A DNA stretch of 64,000 bases from Myoxocephalus aenaeus. Lineage: Eukaryota > Chordata > Actinopteri > Perciformes > Cottidae. This document shows positions 9,728 through 19,855 of the stretch, in pieces. The translations under genes were made by a program, and so were the position numbers. The stretch lies in contig JBAMJR010000031.1 in NCBI GenBank assembly GCA_038501785.1, positions 14,499,501 through 14,563,500 of the forward strand, in the 5' to 3' direction. The first letter of the stretch is position 1. The number at the start of each line of letters is the position of its first letter. Under the pieces are notes generated by a model that was given only the letters and a program-made list of their open reading frames with translations, made no database searches and had not been told where the DNA came from.

Positions 9728-11217
9728 TAGTGCTGTCAAGCGATTAAAATATTTAATCGCGATTAATCGCATTTATGTCATAGTTAACTCGCGATTAATC
9801 GCAATTAATCGCAATTTTTTTTTTTTGCATTTTAATGCTCTTATCAACATGAAAAAGTCGATTGGCTTGCTTTATTTTATTGAAAAACAACTGCCAAACA
9901 GGGCGGTACAAAATAAAATCACTGCACATTTCAGGTAAACAAGGGTTTACAAAATAAAATTATAGAATGCACCAGGCATGAAAACGGGTCAGGGGTGAAA
10001 AAGGTGAGAAGGATATTACCCCTCTAGGGGGTCCGGGGGCATGCTCCCCCGTAAGAAAAATTTAAATATTCCATATTTTAAAGCATCAATCTGATGCATT
10101 TTGAGATGCTTTTTTTGCCAACCTGGGGAGAGCTGGAGAAACTTAACTTCAGCCATGAGTCAAAAATTATTATGGCCTCCTTACTAAGTATTATGCAAGC
10201 CATTTCATGCCAGCCTGTCACTGGGTCTAACATTTACAGTATATGAGGCACAATGTGGTAAGGGAGAGCATGGCTGCCTTTGTTAGCATCATTTATATCT
10301 TTGATGCAGAGAATGCATCTGGCGAATCCCTGCCTGTTGATTTTGGAGAATACATCTCCTAGATGAAAGGACACCTCTTGCCCTTTTATTGAGACCTTGC
10401 CTTCCAGTTTTAGCCACGACCAGTTCCAGCTGCATTTCAATCCAGCATCCAGCTGTTTAACAATGGCTGCATCCTTCTCCCCTAACACACTCATTCTGCA
10501 AAAATAATGTTTGTATTAGTGTTAACTTCTAGTTTAGCCTTATTCAGACCTGCCAACCTTGATATATAACCTATATATTGATAAGTCATTAAATACTCGT
10601 CATGCATTATATTGCATTGCATATAATGTGTGCTGGTCAATTAGTCTAAAATTAATTTTAGATTAATTTTTACCAGCGTACTTTGACGTCAAAATGCGTA
10701 TCCGCTACGCAAATGGCGTACAGGTTGGCAGGTCTGCTTATTGATAGAACGGTGGACCACTTTACCTTCTGCCTTGTCAGTCCCCTCACCTCAAAATCTA
10801 CCTCCTCAAAAACGGTAGCGTTATGCCGTGTTCACACCGGACGCGGACACAGCATAAGCTAATAATTTTCCACCGGAGCTTTAGCTAGCTGGCTAACGTT
10901 GCGTTCTCTCCTGCTGTGTTCAATGTGTTCACTCGCGCTCCCTTCTGGCACGCCCACCTGTTCGCAGTTCACTGAATATCATTCATTTTGCCGTATCGCG
11001 CTCACCATTCATTCATTTCAAACCGTAACGTTAGCCTAGCTTCCAAGCCCAAACGGCGTGCCTATTGTTTTGCTTCCGGTTGAGCTACATCCGGCGTGGT
11101 GCTCGCGAAAAAAAAAAAATTGAAAAATTAAAATGCGTTAACGCCGTTAATAAAATTGACGGCGTTAAAATTGGTTTGCGTTAACGCCGTTAATAACGCG
11201 CTAATATGACAGCACTA
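9728..11217 (-). mobile_element. 1.49-kb hAT element with 8-bp target duplication
   Basis: Begins TAGTGCTGTCAAGCGATTAA and ends with its inverse (TGACAGCACTA). It is flanked by ATATTTAC at 9720-9727 and again at 11218-11225, the 8-bp duplication typical of hAT. The subterminal parts are rich in ATTAATCGC and GTTAACGCC repeats. A minus-strand reading frame (10494-10234) starts MSVLGEKDAAIVKQLD and includes FARCILCIKDINDANKGSHAL, resembling the BED-like zinc-finger start of a hAT transposase. The catalytic core is missing, so this is an internally deleted, non-autonomous copy. Confidence 0.85.
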
Positions 11218-11482
11218 ATATTTACACATCTGAACAAAAGCTCACATGGGTTGCCTTTATTATAACAGCAAAGTTATTAACAAAGCCCTTGTGGTTGCAG
11301 AGATACACCCTTTTTAGTTTGTGTATGTTATTTTGAGCAGAATCCTAAAAAATGCCATGGGGCTAAACTGCACTGCAACCTTTATTCCATTTGTAGCTTT
11401 TTGACTGCTTTTGATGTTTCATGTGAAGCACTTAATTGTCGTGTTGTTTAAATGTGCTATACAAATAAACTTGCCTTGCCTT

Positions 11483-12045
11483 TCCTCAAGTACTCTACTT
11501 AAGTACATATTCAAAGTACTTGTATTTTGCTTGAATATTCCAATTTCATGCAACTTTATATTTGTACTCCACTACATCTCAGAAACTATTGTACTTTTTA
11601 CTCCACTAAATGTATCTGACAGCTTTAGTTTATTTTCAGATTACAGTCTTCATCCCGTTCCTGTCCAGTGAAACACGTATCTCCAGATGTGTTTGAAAGT
11701 TTGTGATGAACTGATGGTTGAAGCGTTCCTTCATGTGTTGAGAAAACTCTCCTCCCTGTTTAGCTCAATACACTATTTGAAAAGCCTCTTGAAACAGCTG
11801 GAAAAAAACATAGTCACAGATCTGAAAACAGGGCGTTTTTTTCTGAACTCATGAAAAATTGACTTTTTAGTAATACGTGGTCCTCACAGGACACGCCTCT
11901 ACAAACATGATGATAGAATATGATGCATTGATGTAGATTAAACTACCAAACAAGATATAAAGGAGTGAAAATGAACACAAGCTTAAACATTTACAGCAGT
12001 AAAATGCAACACATTAATGCAGCAGTACTAATTAATATTTAACAG
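11483..12045. mobile_element. interspersed hAT-derived repeat, longer copy
   Basis: Carries the TACTCTACTTAAGTAC block, TTTGTACTCCACTACATCTC, TCTGACAGCTTTAG, the ATACGTGGTCCTCA block also present at 4720, and a final GATTAAACTACC plus ACAGCAGTAAAATGC block. No intact termini were found. Confidence 0.6.
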
Positions 12046-12257
12046 ATCCTTAAAACTTAATTTCTTAATGTATTTCCAAAAATGAATTTCAGATAAAAAC
12101 AAGATTTGATGTGTTCATGATTTTACAGTAAGTTGCATGAAAATAACAAACAAAGATACAATTTGTTTTTGCATTAATCATTTGTAACCTAAGAGACAAT
12201 AAAGAAAAACAATTTCAATCATAAAAAGTTAATCAATCAGAGTCATAATGTGGTTTG

Positions 12258-12880
12258 CAGTGGCGGGCCGTGCATTTTCTACCTGGGCCTTCTGTGCCGT
12301 CTGATATCATCTTCATAAATACACGCATGGCGGGATTCTGCGTCATTAACGGACAATGCATGTTGTCCACATCAACATGAACAAATTCACAAGAAGCAGT
12401 CACATTTAGTTATAACAAAACACGACAAAACAATCCAACAAAACTGCGGCACTAAAACACCGCACACTCAAGAGCACGAGCCACGATCAGAAGGAACGAT
12501 AGTAACTATATAATAAAAACAACACCGTAGAGACATTAAACACAACGCTACTGCAGATGTAAAAACACAAAAAGCAGTTCACTCACCAAATGCTGTTCAC
12601 TTAAAGACAAAGTCCATCCACCTCTCTTTGTTCCCAAACAGTTCAATGACGCAGTTGTGAAGTTTATCGGTGCACTTCAGTTCCAGTAACAGGTTCTTCT
12701 CGATGGCCATGAGGACAGTCGAGCCTCCCAGTTGCGTTTCTGGTATACGTTTTGATGCGTTTTAGGACTGAAAATGTCCGCTCGACAGTGGCAGTCGATA
12801 TTGGGATCGTCACCGCTAAACATGCCCATGACCCTCCGTGAGAAAGGCGTTGGCAGTAAATTCTCCTCCTCCTTCAGCCA
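12258..12880 (-). mobile_element. hAT transposase 3' remnant (dimerisation domain)
   Basis: The left edge CAGTGGCGGGCCGTGC is a hAT terminus. On the minus strand the sequence encodes IPISTATVERTFSVLKRIKTY, the conserved hAT C-terminal dimerisation motif. After a frame shift it continues STVLMAIEKNLLLELK, LFGNKERWMDFVFK and a stop near 12600. A second frame break lies just upstream. The opposite terminus and upstream transposase are absent; the right limit is approximate. The best match is to ZMYM/52-kDa-repressor-like transposases of fish (from memory). Confidence 0.75.
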
Positions 12881-13105
12881 TTGAGTGTTAAAAAAACTAC
12901 ACCAAGCAAAACACTAAAAATGTACTAACTTATCTTATGTTTCAACCTGAACTCTTCTTACAACTACTGACTTCTGCTAGCTAGCTTTCTGTTGACAAAA
13001 GTCACGCTGGTATTTGGTTTAGTAGATTCACTAAATGTTAGATTTAGTTATTATTGAATAATCATTTGTTTCTGGGTGAAAGTTTATGATCTGATGATTT
13101 TGACA

Positions 13106-14133
13106 AACTGCCTACCCCAAGCGAAGGAGTTCAAGTATCTCGGGGTCTTGTTCACGAGTGAGGGTAAGGTGGAGCGGGAGATCGACAGGTGGATCGGTGC
13201 GGCTGCAGCAGTAAAACAGGCGCTGTACCGGTCTGTCTTGGTGAAGAGGGAGCTGAGCCGGAAGGCAAAGCTCTCCATTTACTGGTCGGTCTACATTCCA
13301 ACCCTCACCTATGGTAGGGTGACCAGATTTAAGTTTGTGAAAAAGAGGACACTTCGCTCCGGGGGGGGGGGGGGGGGGGGGGGGGGAGAGAGAGAGAGAG
13401 AGAGGGAGAGGAGGAGGAGGACACTTCGTCGCGGGGGGTAGCAGAAGTGTGTAGCATGCCGTGAACTTACATTTACGTTGAGATCGGTCGACCAATGACA
13501 GTTCTCTCTACAGTCAGAGCTTGCGCAAGAAGGTGGAACGTGAGGGAGATACCATTTCCAAAACTTGTAAGGGGGTAATAACTATTTTCCCGCACGTAGC
13601 AAAATCCCGGACGTTTTTGGAATCCCTGCCGGACGCTTTTTTTAGGTCTCGAAAAGAGGACATGTCCGGGAAAAAGAGGACGTCTGGTCAACCTAACCTA
13701 TGGTCACGAACTCTGGGTCGTGACCGAAAGAACGAGGTCTCGGATACAAGCTGCCGAAATGAGCTTCCTCCGTAGGGTGGCCTTAGAGATAGGGTAAGGA
13801 GCTCGGACATCAGGGGGAGCTTGGAGTCGAGTCGCTGCTCCTTCGTGTCGAAAGGAGTCAGCTGAGGTGGTTCGGGCATCTAATCAGGATGCCTCCTGGA
13901 CGCCTCCCATTAGAGGTTTTCCAGGCACGTCCAACTGGTAGGAGACCCCGGGGAAGACCGAGGACACGCTGGAGGGATTATATCTCCCGGCTGGCCTTGG
14001 AACGCCTCGGGATCCCCCAGAATGAGCTGGAAAGTGTTGCGGGTGAGAGGGAAGCCTGGGTCGGCCTGCTGAACCTGCTGCCACCGCGACCCGACCCCGG
14101 ATAAGCGGCTGATAATGGATGGATGGATGGATG
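13106..14133 (+). mobile_element. RTE/Rex3-like LINE, 5' truncated, with 10-bp target duplication
   Basis: Encodes the last part of a reverse transcriptase polyprotein: EFKYLGVLFTSEGKVEREID, RELSRKAKLSIYWSVYIP, then (after the nested MITE) RIQAAEMSFLRRVA, RWFGHLIRMPPGRLPLEVF with breaks, TGRRPRGRPRTRWRDYISRL and LLPPRPDPG-stop. It ends in (GGAT)n, a tail style of RTE/Rex3-type elements. GATTTTGACA occurs at 13096-13105 and again at 14134-14143, marking the insertion. Frame breaks and the nested MITE show that it is inactive. Clade name from memory. Confidence 0.85.
13315..13695. mobile_element. 381-bp hAT MITE nested in the LINE, 8-bp target duplication
   Basis: Ends are TAGGGTGACC and GGTTGACCTA in inverse orientation. 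ACCTATGG at 13307-13314 and 13696-13703 is the duplicated target. Removing the element and one ACCTATGG restores the LINE reading frame across TLTYG. It contains a pure G-run with a (GA)n tail at 13361-13405. There is no coding capacity. Confidence 0.9.
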
Positions 14134-14210
14134 GATTTTGACAGTTTGAGTATTACATATTGTGTTGTTTATATCAATGAGATCTTGACACAGTGAAGTC
14201 TAAACAAACA

Positions 14211-15638
14211 CTAACATGTCTGAACATCACAGAGACAGATTTTGATATCAGCAGTTTTAGCATCACCAGCCTTTCCAATAAAAAAATATGAGAAGAGTTT
14301 CTCATTGAAAGTGTCTCTGTGAGTGTAGATGTGAGTCATGTCTTCAGAGTCGTAGAAGGACACCTCCCCTCTGTCATAGTCCAGCTGGACTCTGAGCCTC
14401 TGGAGACTCTTCCTCACTCTGACAGTCTGACCAGCTCCATTAGAATATTTTCCGAAACGATGAATCAAACACCAGACTCCATATTTTGGTGAAACAAATA
14501 TCTTTCCCTTCCTGTCAACTGACTCTTTAACCAAACCTACATCCCAGGCAGGATGATCTCCCACCTCCACCTCCCAGCTGTGTTTCCCTGAGCTGAAGCC
14601 CTCAGATCCCAGAACAGTGGCATACTTCGTGTTTCTCTCTGGATTGTCAAGAAGCTGCTTGGTGTCTCCACGTCTCACACTGGTCAGATCATCAGACAGA
14701 TAGAGTCTGGGGTTTGCAGTGTTTGGGTCCAGAATGACAGGACTGAAGTGGACCTGGTCCTTCATCTTCTCCCAGACTCTGAAGGACAGGTTGCCCAGGT
14801 GTTTGGCCACATCTATCAGCGCTCCTGAGACCAGCTGTGGATCTGACAGTGAGCTCTGGACTCTGGCTCTGGTCTGAGTGGGTTTATAACTGCTGAGGAA
14901 TGACACCTTGTGTTTGTGCAGGTCTTCTTCAACAGCAGAGATGCTGTCTGACAGAGAGGAGATCTGCTCCTGAATCCTCTTCATCTCTCTGCTGATAGTC
15001 TTCCCCTTCTGCTCCTCTTCCTCCCTCAGAGCTGCCAGTCTGGACTCCTCTTCCTCTTTCAGGAACTGGTGCAGCTTGTTGAACTCTGCTCTGATCTGCC
15101 TCTCTGTGGACAACAGCTGCTTCTTGGAGTGTTGCATCACTTCATTGTATGTTTCCTCCACTTGTTTGTGTTTGTCCCTCTTGTCCTGCAGAGACTCTAA
15201 GTCAGATCTCAGCTGGTCCTTCAGGTCACTGACTGCTTGTTCTATAGGAACCACCTTGTGACTCTGGTGGAGAGGAAACTCACAGACAGGACACACAACT
15301 CTCTCTTCATCCTCACAGAACAGTTTAGTCTCTTCTCCATGTTTACTACACACCACCTCCACCTCCTTCTCTCCTTCTTCTATCTCAGATGATCCAGTTT
15401 TCTGTCTCTCAGCAAAGGAGTCAGCCAGTTCCTTCAGTGCAAAGTTCACAGCTGGAAATCCTTTTGAGCATTTTCTTTTACAAATGGGACAGTTTTTGTT
15501 TCCAGCTTGTTTCCAGAATTGTTGCAGGCAGCTTGAACAGAAGCTGTGGTTGCAGCTCAGAGAAACAGGATCTCTGAAAGTCTCTGAACAAACGTGGCAG
15601 TTCAGGAGACTTTCAACAAGAACTATTTTCTCAGCCAT
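14211..15638 (-). CDS. TRIM E3 ubiquitin ligase with PRY-SPRY domain
   Basis: A complete intronless 475-residue protein. RING at 14-53 (C14, C17, C29, H31, C34, C37, C50, C53), which recruits a ubiquitin-loaded E2. B-box2 at about 97-128 (CSKH, LFCEDEERVVCPVC, HQSHKV). Coiled coil at about 131-255 for dimerisation. PRY at about 300-330 (LDPNTANPRLYLSDDLTSV). SPRY to the C-terminus (LGSEGFSSGKHSWEVEV, WDVGLVKESV, LDYDRGEVSFYD), which reads the target. The first ATG directly precedes the RING and aligns with the sister copy. It belongs to the fish group usually annotated as zinc-binding protein A33-like or TRIM39/TRIM35-like; expected role is cytosolic ubiquitination, possibly immune. The segment from VCPVCEF to LDPNTA is almost identical to 5936-7427, while the linker and SPRY loops differ. 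No clear promoter element was seen. Confidence 0.92.
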   Translation of the reverse strand: MAEKIVLVESLLNCHVCSETFRDPVSLSCNHSFCSSCLQQFWKQAGNKNCPICKRKCSKGFPAVNFALKELADSFAERQKTGSSEIEEGEKEVEVVCSKHGEETKLFCEDEERVVCPVCEFPLHQSHKVVPIEQAVSDLKDQLRSDLESLQDKRDKHKQVEETYNEVMQHSKKQLLSTERQIRAEFNKLHQFLKEEEESRLAALREEEEQKGKTISREMKRIQEQISSLSDSISAVEEDLHKHKVSFLSSYKPTQTRARVQSSLSDPQLVSGALIDVAKHLGNLSFRVWEKMKDQVHFSPVILDPNTANPRLYLSDDLTSVRRGDTKQLLDNPERNTKYATVLGSEGFSSGKHSWEVEVGDHPAWDVGLVKESVDRKGKIFVSPKYGVWCLIHRFGKYSNGAGQTVRVRKSLQRLRVQLDYDRGEVSFYDSEDMTHIYTHRDTFNEKLFSYFFIGKAGDAKTADIKICLCDVQTC

Positions 15639-16635
15639 TTCCTTTCTTTGCCAAATTGTTCTTCAAAATAAAAAGACTCGCCAAACTCTACTTCCCTTCA
15701 GTTTGCTCCTCTCAGTCCTCCAGTTGGAACAATGTTGGACAGAGATCTCTCTCAGTGGAAAGGCGTCCTGTCTCCTTTCAACAATGTCAGACTTTGCTCT
15801 CAATTCCATCAACATCTTTCATTGGTTAATCATTAACTGTAATAAATGCAGCGATATGTTTTCATTACCAGCAGAGAGAACAGGATACGTAACTTCTTCA
15901 AGACATTCAGCAGTTTGTTCAGTGCTGCTCCTCTTTGCTGATTACAGCTCTCACTATCTTTGGACTCTGTGACAGTTTTTTTAATGTTCACTCACTTGAA
16001 GTTGTATTTGTAAATGTACCTTTTGAGTTAAGGTCTTTTATATGTCGTAAAAGTTAAGTTTATATAGGGTCAAACAAATTCATATAGGGTCAAACAAATT
16101 GTGGTTATGGTGGTAAGATCGCAACTATAAAAAAAAATGTGTATCTTTTTCATTATATTTTCATTCTCAAAAATTCTGTAAATACTGAGAACTAAATACT
16201 GTATCTGTTCTTACTTAAGGTGTGTCGGGCTGTGTCAGATCATAACACTGTAATACATAATCTAATTTCAGTTTTTCTTTTCAGAGATCAGGTCATAATG
16301 ATGCTTTAAGAACCAACCATTAAAGTTGCTTTACATCCCAGCACCTTTTATCCATGCATATGCACGTCTGTGAAAAGAATATTTTCAACTATATTGTAAG
16401 ATATGTTTTTTAACTGTTGTCAATGTATAGACATTACATCCAGGATTGTGCTGCCATTATTTCAGAGTAGACAAGATGATGCGTGTTACTCGCAAAGTTT
16501 CCCTCTGGCCTCTCAGGAAATCTGCTGCATTGAGGACTTTTTTTGGGGGGAAACCTAACTGGAATATTGAGCTGAATCAGGAAGGTTGTGTCCGGGAACA
16601 TTTCCTCCTTTAACATTTACATCTATAAACAAGAT
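15639..16635. other. 5' flank of the TRIM gene; no gene
   Basis: The first 200 bases resemble the upstream region of the sister copy in patches. A 20-bp direct repeat (ATATAGGGTCAAACAAATT) occurs twice at about 16060-16100. No other feature was recognised. Confidence 0.45.
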
Positions 16636-17218
16636 GTAAATCAGAAACCGTTTAAATCAGAAACCGTTTATTTACCAGGAATGTTTACACAAACAAGGAA
16701 TTTTTCTTGGCGGAAGGTGCATAACATTAGACGAGACAATCAAGTGCAATAGATATTAAATTAAGTATAAGATAAAGTGCTCAGACAAACAAATAACATT
16801 AATGTAAAGTGTATGTTAAAGTGTATTGTTAAAGGGACATGTGTGTTTAAATATGAAGTCTGAAGGGATGTGCAGGGGAGTGACCGGTAAGAAATAGTCC
16901 TGGGGTGACAGACAGTCAGTGGGGGACCCGGGCTCTGTTGATGAGCCTGACTGCTGAAGGAAGAAACTGTTAGTGTGGCGTGAGCTCTTGGTCCTGATGG
17001 ACCTCAGCCTCCTGCCAGATTCAAACAGGTTGTGTCCAGGGTGTGAGCGGTCGGCGACAATCTTCCTAGCCCGCTTCAGAGTCATTGAAGCGAACAAGTC
17101 CCGGAGGGACGGCAGATTACAGCCAATCACCTTCTCAGCAGAGCGGATGATGCGCTGCGTCCTTGGCAGTAGCTGCAGCGTGCCAGACGGTGATGGAGGA
17201 GCAGAGGATGGACTCAAT
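16636..17218 (-). mobile_element. L2/CR1-type LINE, 3' portion (part 1 of 3)
   Basis: On the minus strand this continues the reverse transcriptase of 19160-19855: IIRSAEKVIGCNLPSLRDLF, LKRARKIVADRSHPGHNLF and the 3' untranslated region ending near AATAAACGG with a duplicated tail (AAATCAGAAACCGTTT twice on the plus strand at 16636-16669). It is cut at 17218 by a hAT insertion. Confidence 0.85.
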
Positions 17219-19159
17219 CAGGGCCGGCTCTAGCACTTTGGTTGCCCTAGGCGAGATTGAGTTTTGCGCCCCCCCCCTCCCATATATTAACTTAACTGCT
17301 TTACTTTGCATAGCAGTTTTTCACCCACTTATAATTCTACTATTCTACATTGCAGTTCAACAATAAATGGTGCATGGACAACAAACACCAGAATAGTTTC
17401 AGAACATTTTCTTTTTTAGTATTTTAAATAATTTATTACACACTCAAAGTTAGGATTAAATTAACTCCATAAACTGTGACAAAAACACTCTTTTGTTCAA
17501 ATATGTTTATTGAACAAACCTCAAAACATGATACAAGCTGCATAGGGAATGACTATGGTTAACAAGGTTTGACAGTTTTTTTTCCCTTACACACAAACAC
17601 AGAAGGCTGGCCAGTCAGCAGGATCTATAGGTTCTCCCTGGATATCAGGAATTGCGGAGGGTGAGGTGTCTGCAGGCGGCAGTGTAGTTTCACTGGTGCC
17701 CTGAGTGCTTGATGTGGTCCTGGATGTCCCTTCACCTTCACCTGTATTCAAGCAAATTGTATAGCCAGACAAGCGGTGTTTAATATAATAAGTGAAATGA
17801 TCATGAATGTGGTTGAACTTCTTTAAGAAAACAAGCTATTGTATTTAATACATGCTAACATGTTTCTATTGTACTTTAAAGTATGGATGTGGCTTGAATA
17901 AATACTATTAAATAGACTCACCTGATGCAGGCTGTGTGTTCCTGGCCCCTTGAGTACTACTGGATGTCCCTTCTCCTGCAGCTGTATTTAAACACAGAGT
18001 TCATCCATGCTGTTCGTTACACAATTGCATTTGGTCATTTCTATCATCCTACCACATAGTTGCATTGTACAAATACATTTTATCTGACCATGTAACTTGT
18101 AGTAGATAAATTACAATTACTGCCACCACTGCTACAAGGCTAAATAATGCTACTGATTACAATTAGTAGTATTAACGTGATGTGATTATGAAAGTAATAA
18201 TTGATAATAATAACAACAATAAAACAAACAGCAACAATAGTACTAGTTGTGTAGGCTACTTACAAAGTTCAGATCGAGGCGAATCAGGCGTCCTTTCTCC
18301 AGCAGGTGCCGGCCTCTGAAAAAAATTGCCTGAGTGCATCTGGCCAATTTAAAACAAAAATAAAAAACAAAACAAAAAACACATATACATTTTAGTATAT
18401 TCCTGGGGAGGAACTGTACAGAAGGGTGAACACCATCACTATCCCCAAATGGTTACTGTGTGTGTATGCACCTGCTAGTTGTGAATTCACTAAACAGAAC
18501 TTATGCCATTTATAATGAATGTAGACAGCAACTGTACTTTTCATAACTAGCATACGTTATCCAGATACTGGTATTTTGACATGTACATCCAAGTTACGTT
18601 TGCTAGTAATAGCCTACGTAGCAAATTAGCAAAGTAACAGTTGCTAGCTAGCTATAGCTAGCCTAAGTGACAGTAATGAAACGTCCAATATTAGGTGATG
18701 CACAATACTAAATGTATTTCGTTTGACACCTTAATGGCTGAGATGAGAAGACTTACCTCTATACTTGACTTTTTTTTCCTTTTCTTCCTTTTTTTGTTTT
18801 CGTCCCTGTGCTCCAGATGGTTTAGACCAGTCAAAGTGGCCGCGCAATAGATTTTTCAGATCGCGCACATTTTTCAAAACGCACAAACGATTTTCTTTTT
18901 TGGAGTGAGCCATCTTTGAAATAGAAGATCTTTGATGTGACGTGTCGAGTCTTGGCCAATCAGCGTTAAGATGTTTACAGCGCCCGTTTCTCAATATGCT
19001 GTCTCTCTGTACTTGATGAGAAAACTCACAGCTGAATCGCCCCCCGGTCGCGTGGTCGCGAATTGCTCACAGTGCTGAAATGTGCGCTGTGAGGGCGCCC
19101 CCAACCCATTTGTCGCCCTAGGCAGTCGCCTAGTTCGCCTATAGCAATCGCCGGCCCTG
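17219..19159 (-). mobile_element. 1.94-kb hAT element with relic transposase exons
   Basis: Termini are CAGGGCCGGC and its inverse; GACTCAAT at 17211-17218 and 19160-19167 is the 8-bp target duplication. Minus-strand exons survive. 18913-18757: MAHSKKENRLCVLKNV to SKPSGAQGRKQKKEEKEKK, then GTAAGT. 18315-18264: PAPAGERTPDSPRSEL. 17981-17922: AGEGTSSSTQGARNTQPAS. 17741-17587: GEGEGTSRTTSSTQGTSETT to GEPIDPADWP, then a stop. The last three exons splice in one open phase; the first is off by one base. The SGAQ-RK and DPADWP motifs are the N-terminus of hAT transposases that carry a TTF-type finger (from memory). The rest of the transposase is deleted. The third and fourth exons look like duplicates of each other. 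Confidence 0.85.
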
Positions 19160-19855
19160 GACTCAATGATGGCTGTGTAGAAGTGCACCATCGTTGTCTT
19201 TAGCAGGTTGAATTTCTTCAGCTGCCTGAGGAAGAACATCCTCTGCTGAGCCTTCTTAGTGATGGAGATGATGTTCAGCTGCCATTTGAGGTCCTGGGTT
19301 AGGATGGAGCCCAGGAAGCGGAAGGACTCCACAGCGTCGACGGGGGAGTCACACAGGGTGAGAGGGGCGGGTGGGGCTGCGTTCTTCCTGAAGTCCACAA
19401 CCATCTCCACTGTCTTCAGAGCATTGAGCTCCAGGTTGTTTTGGCTGCACCAGGTCTCCAGGTGGTCAGTCTCCCACCTGTAGGCGGACTCGTCCCCACC
19501 AGAGATGAGTCCAATGAGGGTGGTGTCATCCGCGAACTTCAGGAGCTTGACGGACTGGTGACTGGAGGTGCAGCTGTTAGTGTACAGGGAGAAGAGCAGA
19601 GGGGAAGAACGCAGCCTTGGGGGGAAATGGTGCTGATAGTCCGAGAGCCTGAGACCCGTTTCCCCAGCCTCACGTGCTGCTTCCTGTCAGACAGGAAGTA
19701 TGTGATCCAGTTGCAGGTGGAGTTGGGCACGTGCAGCTGGGAGAGCTTGCCATGCAGCAGGGACGGGATGATGGTGTTGAAGGCAGAGCTGAAGTCCACA
19801 AACAGGATCCTGGCGTAGGTTCCTGGTGAGTCCAGATGCTGGAGAATGTAGTGAT
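19160..19855 (-). mobile_element. L2/CR1-type LINE, central reverse transcriptase (part 2 of 3)
   Basis: The minus strand encodes VDFSSAFNTIIPSLLHGKL, CNWITYFLSDRKQHVRLGKR, SPQGC, the catalytic FADDTTLIGLISGGDESAYR, LELNALKTVEMVVDFRK and FRFLGSILTQDLKWQ. These are motifs of an L2/CR1-type reverse transcriptase. It is broken at the left by the hAT element and at the right, near 19855, by another insertion. Confidence 0.88.

Noticed and set aside
4720..12045. Similarity between 4720-4800 and 11872-11943 as evidence that TRIM 3' flanks were co-duplicated
   Set aside because: Both are fragments of a common interspersed repeat; neighbouring sequence does not align.
13112..13495. 127-codon minus frame over the LINE/MITE junction
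   Set aside because: Crosses the MITE terminus and G-run; antisense to reverse transcriptase coding.
14211..15638. Assigning the TRIM gene to a specific human orthologue
   Set aside because: Fish TRIM families expanded independently; motifs identify the architecture but not one-to-one orthology.
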